From contig NZ_JAPSMD010000012.1 of NCBI RefSeq assembly GCF_027856955.1, positions 1 to 43,904 of the forward strand: a stretch of 43,904 nucleotides of DNA, read 5' to 3'. Position 1 is the stretch's first letter. Each line of letters begins with the position of its first letter. The notes below the pieces were generated by a model. It was not told the DNA's origin. It saw only the letters and a list, made by a program, of their open reading frames with translations, and searched no databases. Below are positions 16,084 to 24,524 of this stretch, piece by piece. This DNA is from Falsiroseomonas oryzae (lineage in GTDB: Bacteria; Pseudomonadota; Alphaproteobacteria; Acetobacterales; Acetobacteraceae). The translations under genes and the position numbers were made by a program.

Positions 16084-16581
16084 TCAGGCCAGCACGCCGA
16101 CCGGGTGGTAGTCCCGCCCGTACCAGATCAGCGCGCTGGCGGCCGTGCCCTGGCGGATCGCCTCGATTTCGGCGAACAGCACGCTGTGGGTGCCCTTCTC
16201 CAGCACCTCGGTGATGCGGCAGTCGAAGGCGACCACCGCCGCGTCGTCCAGGACCGGCGCGCCGGTGACCAGCCGGCTCCAGCGCGCCAGGGCGAAGCGG
16301 TTGTCGGTGTCCAGCCCGCCGCGGCCGGCGAAGGCGTCCGACAGCGCGTGCTGGCCGGCGGCCAGCGTGTTCACGCACAGCACGCCATTCGCCTTCACCA
16401 GAGCATTCACCCGGCTCTTGCGGTTCAGGCAGACGAGCAGCGTTGGCGGATCGTCGGTCACAGAGCAGACGGCGCTGGCGGTGAAGCCGGCACGACCGGC
16501 AACGCCGTCGGTGGTGACCACGCTCACAGCCGCGCCCAGCCGGGCCATGGCGTCGCGGAAGTCGTGGCTGTTCACGGTCAT
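16084..16581 (-). CDS. Flavin reductase domain protein (RutF/HpaC-like)
   Basis: A 165-aa member of the flavin reductase-like FMN-binding split-barrel family. It shows the usual opening RDAMARLGAAVSVVTTDG, the GFTASAVCSVTDDPPTLLVCLNR core and the C-terminal YGRDYHPV. Such proteins supply reduced FMN/FAD to two-component monooxygenases, but no oxygenase partner is adjacent. It is convergent with the sulfatase gene, 13 bases apart. Confidence 0.88.
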   Translation of the reverse strand: MTVNSHDFRDAMARLGAAVSVVTTDGVAGRAGFTASAVCSVTDDPPTLLVCLNRKSRVNALVKANGVLCVNTLAAGQHALSDAFAGRGGLDTDNRFALARWSRLVTGAPVLDDAAVVAFDCRITEVLEKGTHSVLFAEIEAIRQGTAASALIWYGRDYHPVGVLA

Positions 16582-16661
16582 GCAGGGAGAAGGCTCATGT
16601 CTTGCCCGCCGGAGATGGGGGCTGCTGTGCCCGTTGCAAAGCCGGGACGGGACGGCGGTCC

Positions 16662-17372
16662 TCAGCGGCAGGGCACCAGCCGGATGTTCTCCACCTGGGC
16701 ATCCACCCGCGCGCCGGTGTCCTCGACATCGGTGGACACGACGATCTCCAGCATGGGCGGCACCTCGTGTGCGCCGAAGGCGGCGCGCCAGTCCGCGCCG
16801 AGGTCCACGCGCTCCTCCACCCATTGGCCGCGCTGCGACTCGGCCGGGCGCAGGACGCGGACCTTGGTGATGCCCGGAGTCCAGGGGCTGGAGAAGAAGC
16901 TGCCGGGCTGGCCGTGGCCCTCCCGCCCGGTGCCGCCCCAGACATAGGTCAACGCACTGCGCGGCAGCGTCACCTGGCCGGCCGAGGCCTGCGCCACGGC
17001 ATGTTGCGCCCGCAAGGCGAAGCCGGCGGATGGCGCGAAATTCGCGAAGCCGATGGAGATCGCGACCGCCCGGTCGTCGCCGCCGCGCCGTGTCAGGTCG
17101 GTGGCGGGCGGACCGGCATCGACGCGCCAGCGCCAGGCGAGGCAGCCAGGGGGACCCTGGAGTGGGCGGGCAATGAAGCTGCCCTCGCCCTGCGCGCGCA
17201 CCCGGACCCCGCCGGAGGGCGTCGCGCTGAACTCCGCCGGGCGGATGCCGTGCCACTCGACCTTCCGCCAGCCGATGGCCTGAAGCTCCGGCGGCGTATG
17301 CCCCGGTGCGGCAGCACCGCCGACCAGCGGAGCGAGGGTGGCGGCAGCGAGTGCCGGGCGCAGGCGTCGCAT
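16662..17372 (-). CDS. Exported DUF3047 protein
   Basis: A 236-aa protein with a signal peptide (MRRLRPALAAATLAPLVGGAAA). The mature part has the DUF3047 layout: an early W-R-K-V-E-W strand, LAWRWRVDAGPP, DDRAVAISIGFA, ALTYVWGG and a C-terminal PMLEIVVSTDVEDTGARVDAQVENIRL. The function of this family is not known; the fold looks like a beta-sandwich carbohydrate-binding-type domain. It is followed after ~80 bases by the flavin reductase gene on the same strand. Confidence 0.8.
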   Translation of the reverse strand: MRRLRPALAAATLAPLVGGAAAPGHTPPELQAIGWRKVEWHGIRPAEFSATPSGGVRVRAQGEGSFIARPLQGPPGCLAWRWRVDAGPPATDLTRRGGDDRAVAISIGFANFAPSAGFALRAQHAVAQASAGQVTLPRSALTYVWGGTGREGHGQPGSFFSSPWTPGITKVRVLRPAESQRGQWVEERVDLGADWRAAFGAHEVPPMLEIVVSTDVEDTGARVDAQVENIRLVPCR

Positions 17373-17442
17373 GAGGCTCCACTTGGGCGATTCAGACCTG
17401 CGTTGCAAGCATGACGTCGTTATCGAAGCGTTCATGCCGCGA

Positions 17443-18009
17443 TCAGGCGCCAAGTCGGCTGGCGATCCAGCCGGCACGGTCGATCCCGTAGAGCAGGTGG
17501 GGCCGCAGCGGATGGCCCTCCGGCACGCGGGGATGGTCGAAGAGCCGGTCGCGCCGCATGCCCAGCTTCTCCATCAGCCGCCAGCTCGGTTCATTGGCGG
17601 GCGGCGTCCAGGCGACGATCCGGTCGAGCCGTGCCGGACCGAAGCCGTAGGCCAGGGCAAGGCGCGCCGCCTCCTCGGCCAGGCCGCGGCGCTGGAAGGC
17701 GGTCGCGATCCGCCAGCCGATCTCGACCGCGGGGGTGAACTCGGCCTCGAAGGGGGCCGGCTTGATGCCGACGGCGCCGACCATCCCGGCCCCGGGCAGA
17801 TCCACCGCCCAGAACCCCCAGCCACGGCTGTCCAGGTCGGCAGCGATCCGGCGGCCCCAGTCGTCGCTTTCGGCACGGTCCATGGTGTTCAGGAAATGCC
17901 GCATCGCCTCCGGGTCGCCGTTGATGGCGGAGAGCGGCCCCAGGTCGTCGGGCAGCCGCCAGGGTCGCAGGGTGACGCGGGGTCCGGTCAGGACGACGGG
18001 CTCGGGCAT
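17443..18009 (-). CDS. GNAT-family N-acetyltransferase (RimJ/RimL-like)
   Basis: A 188-aa acetyltransferase of the GNAT fold, with the family opening VVLTGPRVTLRPWR, the acetyl-CoA-binding segment IGWRIATAFQRRGLAEEAARLAL (Q/R-x-x-G-x-A type) and the later NEPSWRLMEKLGM block that is typical of RimJ/RimL-like proteins. The target is unknown. The ATG at 18009 is preceded by GAGG at a 7-base spacing. It is divergent from the CoA-transferase operon. Confidence 0.88.
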   Translation of the reverse strand: MPEPVVLTGPRVTLRPWRLPDDLGPLSAINGDPEAMRHFLNTMDRAESDDWGRRIAADLDSRGWGFWAVDLPGAGMVGAVGIKPAPFEAEFTPAVEIGWRIATAFQRRGLAEEAARLALAYGFGPARLDRIVAWTPPANEPSWRLMEKLGMRRDRLFDHPRVPEGHPLRPHLLYGIDRAGWIASRLGA

Positions 18010-18094
18010 GACGGATCCTCTAGCATGACCGGGCGGCGCTGCCTTGGCCTCGGCCGCCCTGGCCATTAGGGTCCGCCCCGGCAAGGAGCCCCGC

Positions 18095-18925
18095 ATGACG
18101 CCGATCCCCCTGGAGGCCATGGCCGCAAGCGTGCCGGACGGCGCGATGCTGGCCCTGCCGCCGGACTACTCGCTGCCGCCCTGCGCGCTGGCCCGCGCGC
18201 TGGTCCGCCGGGGTGCCAGGAACCTCCGGGTGCTGGGCGTCCCGATCACCGGCTACGTCACGGACCTGCTGGTCGGGGCCGGCTGCGTGGCCGAGGTGGA
18301 GTCGAGCGCCGTGACGCTCGGGGAGGCCGGCTTCGCCCCGCGCTTCACCGCGGCCGTCCGGGCCGGGCAAATCCGCATGCGGGACGCCACCTGCCCCGCG
18401 ATCCACACGGCGCTGCAGGCGGCCGAGAAGGGCGTGCCCTTCATGCCGCTGCGCGGCGTGATCGGCAGCGACATCCTGGCGCACCGCCCCGACTGGAAGG
18501 TGGCCCCCAACCCCTTCGCCGCAGCTGGCGAGGAGGATCCGATCCTGCTGGTGCCCGCAATCCGGCCCGACATCGCCGCGTTCCACGCCGTGATGGCCGA
18601 TGCCCATGGCAATGTCTGGGTGGGGCGCCGCCGGGAAGTGGCGACCATCGCGCATGCCGCGCACCGCACCCTGGTCACCGTTGAGCACGTCGTGCCCGGC
18701 AACATGCTGGAGGATGAGCGGCTGGCGCCCGGCTGCATCTCCGCCACCTATGTCGAGGCGGTCGCCGTGGCGGCGCGCGGCACCTGGCCGAGCGGCCTGC
18801 TCGACGAACACGCCGCCGACGCGGCGCATCTGGCGGAATACGCCCGCCTGGCGAAGACCGAGGAGGGGTTCCGCCAGTACCTCGACCGCCATGTCCTGAC
18901 CGCACCCGCGCAGGCCGCCGAATGA
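18095..18925 (+). CDS. Class I CoA-transferase family, subunit A
   Basis: A 276-aa protein of the glutaconate CoA-transferase A/3-oxoacid CoA-transferase A family. The fold is recognisable from VPDGAMLALPPDYSL (where G-G motifs normally sit), LGEAGFAPRFTAAVRAG, GVPFMPLRGVIGSDIL and the typical FHAVMADAHGNVWVG. GGAG lies eight bases upstream of the ATG. It overlaps subunit B by 4 bases. The region that usually reads EVEEWSE, important in the IpdA-type relatives, is MRDATCPAI here, so the chemistry may differ from known members. Confidence 0.85.
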   Translation: MTPIPLEAMAASVPDGAMLALPPDYSLPPCALARALVRRGARNLRVLGVPITGYVTDLLVGAGCVAEVESSAVTLGEAGFAPRFTAAVRAGQIRMRDATCPAIHTALQAAEKGVPFMPLRGVIGSDILAHRPDWKVAPNPFAAAGEEDPILLVPAIRPDIAAFHAVMADAHGNVWVGRRREVATIAHAAHRTLVTVEHVVPGNMLEDERLAPGCISATYVEAVAVAARGTWPSGLLDEHAADAAHLAEYARLAKTEEGFRQYLDRHVLTAPAQAAE

Positions 18926-19671
18926 CCATCAGGCCGGAAGAGCGCCTGGCGGCCGCGGTGGCGCGGCTGATCCTGGATCCCGCAGCGCCCGCGGCGCGTC
19001 ACGCCGCCGTGGGCAACGCCTCCGCCATCCCGGCCGCCGCCTGCCTGCTGGTGCGCGCCCTCGGCCATCCCCTGCGGGTCTCCCTGCTGACCCGGCCACG
19101 CGGCAATGCCTTCACGGAAGGCTCGCGCGAGCTCTTCGACCTGGCGGGGCAGGGCCGCGTGGACCTGTTCTTCCTCGGCGGTGGGCAGATCGACGGGCAG
19201 GCCAACCTCAACCTTCTGGGCACCGGCGCCTGGCCGGGTGTCGAGACGCGCTTCCCCGGCAGCTTCGGCAGCGCCTTCATGTATTTCATGACGCCGCGCA
19301 CCATTCTGTTCCGGGAAGAGCATTCGCCGCGTGTGCTGGTGCAGCGGGTGGACATGGTCTCCGCCCCCGGCGTCTCGCCGCCCGGCGTGTTCCGCCGCGG
19401 CACGGCGCAGGCGCTGGTGACGGGCCGCTGCGTCTTCCGCTTCCATCCCGACCGTGCGCGCTTCGCGCTGGAGAGCGTGCATCCCGGGGAGAGCGTGGCC
19501 ACCATCCGCGCCGCGACCGGCTTCGACTTCGATGCCGCAGAGGCCGTCCCCGAGACGCCCGACCCGACGGAGGCCGAGCTGGCGCTGCTGCGCGGCCCGG
19601 TCTGCGACGAGATGCTGGAAACCTACCCGGAGTTCTGCGCCCGGGTCTTCGGAAGGAAGCATGCGGCATGA
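18922..19671 (+). CDS. Class I CoA-transferase family, subunit B, catalytic Glu not found
   Basis: A 249-aa partner of the upstream A subunit. FFLGGGQIDGQANLNLLG and FMYFMTPRTILFREEHSPR align with the glutaconate CoA-transferase B core (GGAQID and following), so family membership is firm. The catalytic Glu of true transferases lies in an ESG or ENG motif near residue 55; the corresponding segment here reads VSLLTRPRGN with no Glu. The pair may therefore act as a hydrolase or lyase, like the IpdAB ring-opening enzymes that also lack this Glu, or may have lost transferase activity. Overlaps both neighbours by 4 bases. Confidence 0.83.
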   Translation: MTIRPEERLAAAVARLILDPAAPAARHAAVGNASAIPAAACLLVRALGHPLRVSLLTRPRGNAFTEGSRELFDLAGQGRVDLFFLGGGQIDGQANLNLLGTGAWPGVETRFPGSFGSAFMYFMTPRTILFREEHSPRVLVQRVDMVSAPGVSPPGVFRRGTAQALVTGRCVFRFHPDRARFALESVHPGESVATIRAATGFDFDAAEAVPETPDPTEAELALLRGPVCDEMLETYPEFCARVFGRKHAA

Positions 19672-20912
19672 CCGACGCCGTCCCCACCACCGAAGGCAAG
19701 GGCCTCGCGCTCTCGCCCGGCGCGCTGGCCGGGCTGAAGGTCATCGACCTGACGCGCGTGCTCGGCGGCCCGTACTGCACGATGATCCTCTCGGACCACG
19801 GCGCCGAGGTGATCAAGATCGAGCCGCCGCAGGGCGACGAGGTGCGGGACTGGGGCCCGCCCTTCCACGCCTATGGCGATGAGGGCGCAGACGCCAGCTA
19901 CTTCATCGGCGTGAACCGCAACAAGCGGTCCCTGGCGCTGGACCTTTCGAAGCCTGAGGGGCGCGCGGTGCTGCTGCGCCTGCTCGACGGCGCGGATGTG
20001 CTGGTGGAGAACTACAAGCCCGGCAGCATGGAGAAGTGGGGCATCGGCTACGACACGCTGGCCCAACGCTTCCCGCGCCTGGTTCATTGCCGCGTCTCGG
20101 GCTTCGGCGGCGACGGGCCGCTCGGTGCGCTGCCCGGCTACGACGCGGTGATCCAGGCCATGGTCGGGCTGATGTCCATCAACGGCAACGACGAGACCGG
20201 CCCGCTGCGCATGGGCACGCCCATCGTCGATCTCGCCACCGGTCTCTATTCCTGCATCGGCATCCTGATGGCGCTGCAGGAGCGCGAGCGCAGCGGCCGC
20301 GGGCAGTTCCTCGACATGACGCTGCACGACTGCGGGATGGCCCTGCTGCATCCGCAGGCGGCCAACCACTTCCTGAACGGCAGGCGGCCGAAGGCGACGG
20401 GCAACCCGCATCCCAACATCAGCCCGTATTCGAAGTACCGCACCAGGACCTGCGAGATCTTCGTCGCCGTCGGCAACGAGCCGACCTTCCGGCGCTTCTG
20501 CGATTTCCTGGGGTTGCCGGACCTGCCGAAGGATCCGCGCTTCACGACCAACGCGCTGCGGGTGACGAACCGGCCGGAGCTGGATGCGATCCTGGATGCG
20601 CGGCTGGCGGAGGAGGACGGGCACGAGCTGACGGACCGCCTGCTGCGCAGCGGCGTCCCGGCCGGCCCCGTGCTGCATGTGGACGAGACGATGGCGGCCG
20701 CGCACACGGCGCATCGCCAGATGGTCACGGAGCTCGGCTGGTACCGCGGCCTCGGCACCCCCATCAAGATGAGCCGCACCCCCGGCGGCACCCGCGCCGC
20801 CCCGCCGCGCTTCAACGAGCATGGCGCCGCGATCCTGGCCGCGCATGGCTTCACGCCCGAGCAGATCGCGGAACTCGCCGCGAGCGGGATCGTGGTGGAG
20901 AAGCGGCGCTGA
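19668..20912 (+). CDS. Class III CoA-transferase (CaiB/BaiF family)
   Basis: A 414-aa protein of the formyl-CoA transferase family. It has the N-terminal LKVIDLTRVLGGPYCTMILSDHGAEVIKIEPP, the NRNKRSLALDL motif, and GYDAVIQAMVGLM, whose Asp is the catalytic residue that forms the aspartyl-CoA anhydride in this class. It moves CoA between carboxylic acids; the substrate is unknown. The 4-base overlap with the class I subunit B gene shows the three genes form one operon. Confidence 0.92.
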   Translation: MTDAVPTTEGKGLALSPGALAGLKVIDLTRVLGGPYCTMILSDHGAEVIKIEPPQGDEVRDWGPPFHAYGDEGADASYFIGVNRNKRSLALDLSKPEGRAVLLRLLDGADVLVENYKPGSMEKWGIGYDTLAQRFPRLVHCRVSGFGGDGPLGALPGYDAVIQAMVGLMSINGNDETGPLRMGTPIVDLATGLYSCIGILMALQERERSGRGQFLDMTLHDCGMALLHPQAANHFLNGRRPKATGNPHPNISPYSKYRTRTCEIFVAVGNEPTFRRFCDFLGLPDLPKDPRFTTNALRVTNRPELDAILDARLAEEDGHELTDRLLRSGVPAGPVLHVDETMAAAHTAHRQMVTELGWYRGLGTPIKMSRTPGGTRAAPPRFNEHGAAILAAHGFTPEQIAELAASGIVVEKRR

Positions 20913-20962
20913 GCTTGATCCACGTCATGGGCGCCACGGCGGCCGCGGCGCAGAAGGGCGGC

Positions 20963-22135
20963 ATGGACTGCGATATCGCCGTGATCGGCGCCGGCCCCGC
21001 CGGCCTGTCCTTCGCGCGTGCCCTGGCGGGAAGCGGCCTCGACGTCTTGGTGGTGGAGCGCGCGCCGGAAGCCGCGCTCGCCGATCCGGCCTTCGACGGG
21101 CGCGAGATCGCGCTGACGCATCGCTCGCAGGGCATCCTGGAGGAGCTGGATGCCTGGTCACGAATTCCGGCCAACGAGATGTCGCCCTTGTGGCAGGCCC
21201 GCGTGCAGGACGGCGCCTCGCCTTTCGTGCTGGACTTTGCGCCCGGTGGGGAGCGGCCGCTCGGCATGCTGGTGCCGAACCACCTGATCCGGCGCGCGCT
21301 GTTCGATGCCGTGCGGGAGGCCGGGTGCGCGCGCCTGCTCGCCGGTTGTGCGGTCGCCTCGGTCGAGACTTTGCCGCGGGGCGGCATGCTGCGGCTGGCC
21401 GATGGCAGGACGATCGCGGCGCGGCTCGTCGTTGCGGCCGACACCCGCTTCTCCGAGGCGCGGCGCCAGATGGGCATCGCGGCGCGGATGCGAGACTTCG
21501 GCAAGTCCATGCTCGTCGCCCGCGTCGCGCATGACAGGCCGCATGGCGGCGTCGCGACGGAATGGTTTGGCCGCGGCCAGACGGTGGCCATGCTGCCGCT
21601 GAACGGCACGCTCTCTTCCATCGTGCTCACCCTGCCGCCGCGGCAGATCGAGGCGCTCATGGCCGCCTCCCCGGAGGACTTCGGGGCCGAGGCGACGCGC
21701 CGCACCGCCGGCCGCTGGGGCGCGATGCGGCTGGTCGGCTCGCGGCATGCCTATCCGTTGGTCGCGACCTATGCCCAGCGCTTCGTGGGCACCCGGTTCG
21801 CATTGATCGGCGATGCCGCCGTCGGCATGCATCCTGTCACCGCGCACGGCTTCAACTTCGGCCTGGCCGGCGCGCAGCGGCTGTCGGCCGAGATCCGTTC
21901 GGCACTGGCCCGCCGTCGCGACATCGCCGATCCCGGCGGCCTGCTGCGCTACGAGATGGCGCACCGGCGCGCCACCTTCCCGCTCTTCACCGCCACCAAC
22001 GCGATCGCCTCCCTCTACACGGACGACCGCGCCCCGGCCCGGCTGGTCCGCGGCGCGGTGCTGCGCCTGGGCAGCGCGCTGGGACCGGTGCGGCGCCTGG
22101 TCACGGCGCAGCTGATGGAGGCCTCGCCCGCCTGA
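20963..22135 (+). CDS. ubiM: FAD-dependent ubiquinone-biosynthesis hydroxylase, UbiM-like
   Basis: A 390-aa flavoprotein monooxygenase of the UbiH/UbiF/COQ6 family. FAD binding is shown by VIGAGPAGLSFARAL at the N-terminus and by the GDAAVGMHPVTAHGFNFGL block. That block, with VGMHPVTAHGFN in place of the usual AHTIHPLAGQGLN, is characteristic of UbiM, the broad-specificity hydroxylase of ubiquinone rings found in alphaproteobacteria and Neisseria. The start at 20963 (MDCDIAVIGAG) fits the family; an in-frame ATG at 20927 would add 12 residues. It follows the CaiB-type gene after 50 bases. Confidence 0.8.
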   Translation: MDCDIAVIGAGPAGLSFARALAGSGLDVLVVERAPEAALADPAFDGREIALTHRSQGILEELDAWSRIPANEMSPLWQARVQDGASPFVLDFAPGGERPLGMLVPNHLIRRALFDAVREAGCARLLAGCAVASVETLPRGGMLRLADGRTIAARLVVAADTRFSEARRQMGIAARMRDFGKSMLVARVAHDRPHGGVATEWFGRGQTVAMLPLNGTLSSIVLTLPPRQIEALMAASPEDFGAEATRRTAGRWGAMRLVGSRHAYPLVATYAQRFVGTRFALIGDAAVGMHPVTAHGFNFGLAGAQRLSAEIRSALARRRDIADPGGLLRYEMAHRRATFPLFTATNAIASLYTDDRAPARLVRGAVLRLGSALGPVRRLVTAQLMEASPA

Positions 22136-22144
22136 GCGCGCATG

Positions 22145-22177
22145 GCGCAGGCCGCCTGGACGGCATGGCGGCTGCGC
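22145..22177 (+). terminator. Hairpin after the ubiM-like gene
   Basis: An 11-bp stem with one bulged G and a 10-base loop (arms 22145-22156 and 22167-22177) begins 10 bases after the ubiM stop and ends before the next gene. It has no T-tract. It probably ends the CoA-transferase/ubiM transcript. Confidence 0.5.
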
Positions 22178-22224
22178 GCAACGGACGGATGGCGCCCGCG
22201 GCCTGACCCGGGCGAGACAGGGTC

Positions 22225-23127
22225 ATGCCCGGCCCGATGACACCGCGAATCTGGGGGGTGCTGATCGCGCTGTCCGTCGTCTGGGGCACGTCCTTCTTCT
22301 TCGCCGCCGTGTCGCTGACGGGCTTTCCGCCCTTCACCATCGTGCTCGGTCGGGTGGCGATCGCCGCGGCCGTGCTGGCCGTTGCCTGCCACATGCTGGG
22401 GCTTGGCCTGCCGCGCGGCCGCGACGCCTGGCTCGCCTGCGCCGGCATGGGGTTCCTGAACAATGCGCTGCCTTTTTCCCTGATCATTGCGGGGCAGCAG
22501 CACATCCCGTCGGGTCTTGCGGCGGTGGTGAACGCGACGACGCCGGTCTTCGCCGTGCTCTGTGCGCATGCGCTGACGCGGGACGAGAAGCTGACCGCGA
22601 ACCGGCTGGCCGGCGCCCTGACCGGCCTGGCGGGCGTCGCGCTGCTGGCTGGGCCGGCGGCCTTCGCGGCAGGGCATGGGTCGGAGCTGCTGGGCATCGC
22701 GCTATGCCTCGGCGCCTCCCTCTCCTACGGGCTGTCGGGCGTCTGGGCGCGGCGCGTGCGGCGGGCCGGGCTTGCGCCCATCCCGGCCGCGACCGGGCAA
22801 TGCGCCTGCTCCCTGCTGATGATGCTCCCGCTGGTCCTGGTCTTCGACCGGCCCTGGCAGCTACCCGCGCCGCCGGGCGCCGCGGTGGCGGCGCTGATCG
22901 CCTTCGGCCTGCTCTCCACGGCGCTCGCCTATGTCCTGTTCTACGCGATCATCGAGAAGGCTGGCGCGACCAACGCCATGCTGGTCACGCTGCTCGTCCC
23001 GGTCACCGCGCTTCTGCTGGGCACCGCCGTCCTGGGAGAGGCGCTGGCGCCGCGACACCTGGCGGGCATGGGGGTGATCGCTCTGGGGCTGCTGCTGATC
23101 GACGGGCGCGTCTTCAGGGCCAGGTGA
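22225..23127 (+). CDS. EamA/DMT-superfamily transporter
   Basis: A 300-aa membrane protein with about ten helices in two EamA repeats. The first starts IWGVLIALSVVWGTSFFFAAVSL, with the W-G-x-x-F motif; the second covers the segment from GHGSELLGIALCLGASLSYGLSGV onward and ends in ALAPRHLAGMGVIALGLLLI. These carriers usually export metabolites such as amino acids or nucleosides; the substrate is unknown. A second in-frame ATG at 22237 is possible. The last 14 bases overlap the convergent phosphatase gene. Confidence 0.88.
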   Translation: MPGPMTPRIWGVLIALSVVWGTSFFFAAVSLTGFPPFTIVLGRVAIAAAVLAVACHMLGLGLPRGRDAWLACAGMGFLNNALPFSLIIAGQQHIPSGLAAVVNATTPVFAVLCAHALTRDEKLTANRLAGALTGLAGVALLAGPAAFAAGHGSELLGIALCLGASLSYGLSGVWARRVRRAGLAPIPAATGQCACSLLMMLPLVLVFDRPWQLPAPPGAAVAALIAFGLLSTALAYVLFYAIIEKAGATNAMLVTLLVPVTALLLGTAVLGEALAPRHLAGMGVIALGLLLIDGRVFRAR

Positions 23128-23521
23128 AGCTGCGGGCCATGGCCTGCTGCGCCTCGGTTTCCGCGGCATGCGGCAGGTAGTGGCGGCGCACGTAGTCGAG
23201 GGCATCGCCTTCCACCCCTGCGGCACGGGCCAGGCAGGCCAGGAACAGGCCGGTCCGGCCAATCCCGGCGCGGCAGCCCACATGGACGGGCCGCTCCGGC
23301 TCCGCCGCAAGCTGTGCCAGCACCGCGGCCACGGCCTGCTTCAGGGCCACGGGGTCCGGCAAGCCGAAATCCGGTGTGGGCAGCGGCACGTCGGCAAGCC
23401 AGGCCTTGCTCGCCGCCGGTTCCAGGCAGACGCCGAAGGCGCCGTCCGGAATCGCGTCGAACGCGCCGCCGGTGATTGTCACCGCGCGGCCTGCGACGAC
23501 CAGCGGCAGGCTACCCTTCAC
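23114..23521 (-). CDS. Protein tyrosine phosphatase-like protein
   Basis: A 135-aa protein with the PTP signature HVGCRAGIGRTG, giving Cys83 and Arg89 of the CX5R loop. A preceding Asp-rich loop (LPTPDFGLPDP) can supply the general acid. It is shorter than classical PTPs and closer to the small dual-specificity/cyclin-dependent-kinase-inhibitor-3-like group. A GTG start at 23521 is proposed because it lies two bases after the stop of the upstream cytochrome gene, which implies translational coupling. Confidence 0.8.
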   Translation of the reverse strand: MKGSLPLVVAGRAVTITGGAFDAIPDGAFGVCLEPAASKAWLADVPLPTPDFGLPDPVALKQAVAAVLAQLAAEPERPVHVGCRAGIGRTGLFLACLARAAGVEGDALDYVRRHYLPHAAETEAQQAMARSFTWP

Positions 23522-23523
23522 CC

Positions 23524-24360
23524 TCACGGCAGCGACGGGATGCTGCGGAGATAGGCGACGAGGTCGGCAAGATCCTGCTGGGTCATGTTCCGGTAGGCCC
23601 AGAACGCCATGGGCGGCGCGAGCTGGCGGCCGTCGCGCGAGATCCCCTCCGTCACGGCGCGAACGATCTCGGTATCCGTCCAGCCGCCCAGCCCGTTCGC
23701 ATGCGGCGTGATGTTGCGCGCCACCGAGACGCCCCAAGGGCCCCGGAACTCCATGCCGCCCGCCCCCAGGCGGGTCATGTCGGCGTGCCCGCCCTGCATC
23801 GGCGTATGGCATTCCATGCAGTGCGCCACCGCCCCCGCAAGATAGGCGCCGCGGGCGACCGGGTTGTCGGCGGGGGGAGCGACGCTCGCCACCGGCGGGC
23901 CATAGGCGGGCGGGAGCTGGATCCGGTAGACGCTGCGCTCCGCAACATTGCGTAGCGCAGGCACCGTGCGGAGATAGGCGACCATGGCTGCGATGTCGCG
24001 GTCGGAGAGTCCACGATAGAACGCGAAGGGCATGGGCGGGCCGATCAGCGTTCCATCAGGCCGGATGCCTTCGCGAATGGCTCGGGCGATCTGGGCGTCG
24101 GTCCACCGGCCGATGCCGGTCTCCGGGTCCGGCGTGATGTTGGAGGCGACGGCGCGGAATGGCGGCTCGTCGAAGACCGTTCCGCCGGCCAGGTGGCGTC
24201 CCGGCAGCGGGCCCTGCGGCCCCATCGGCGTGTGGCAGTTGCCGCACGCACCGGTCACCTCGACCAGATAGCGCCCACGCTCCAGCAGGGCCAAGTCCTG
24301 CGCCATGGCAGGCGCAGACAGCCATAGGGCGGCCAGCGCCGCGCACAGCAGACGGTTCAT
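23524..24360 (-). CDS. Exported dihaem cytochrome c
   Basis: A 278-aa periplasmic protein with a signal peptide (MNRLLCAALAALWLSAPAMA) and two class I cytochrome c domains. The haem sites are CGNCH (39-43) and CMECH (181-185), and each domain has an NITPDPETGIG/NITPHANGLG loop followed by a PPMPFAFYRGLSD/PPMAFWAYRNMTQ segment supplying Met ligands. It resembles the cytochrome subunits of membrane alcohol or aldehyde dehydrogenases, but no dehydrogenase gene is adjacent. Confidence 0.92.
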   Translation of the reverse strand: MNRLLCAALAALWLSAPAMAQDLALLERGRYLVEVTGACGNCHTPMGPQGPLPGRHLAGGTVFDEPPFRAVASNITPDPETGIGRWTDAQIARAIREGIRPDGTLIGPPMPFAFYRGLSDRDIAAMVAYLRTVPALRNVAERSVYRIQLPPAYGPPVASVAPPADNPVARGAYLAGAVAHCMECHTPMQGGHADMTRLGAGGMEFRGPWGVSVARNITPHANGLGGWTDTEIVRAVTEGISRDGRQLAPPMAFWAYRNMTQQDLADLVAYLRSIPSLP

Positions 24361-24487
24361 GCTGGACCTTCCTCATCCTGTTGCGCCTGGGGCGCCGCCA
24401 GGATGCTGCAACACTGTAGGAAGGTCGGCAACGTTGCTGCGCCGGAAGGCGGGTTCCCGAGCGTTGCGACCGGCCCCCCGCGTCGGT

Positions 24488-24520
24488 CGGCAAGCGGCCC
24501 AGGACCGCGGCCGCTTGCCG
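24488..24520 (-). terminator. Hairpin after pssA
   Basis: A perfect 12-bp inverted repeat, CGGCAAGCGGCC (24488-24499) and its complement (24509-24520), with a 9-base loop. It begins 4 bases beyond the pssA stop on the minus strand and lies ahead of the dihaem cytochrome gene. It probably ends the psd-pssA transcript. Confidence 0.65.
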
Positions 24521-24524
24521 GCCG

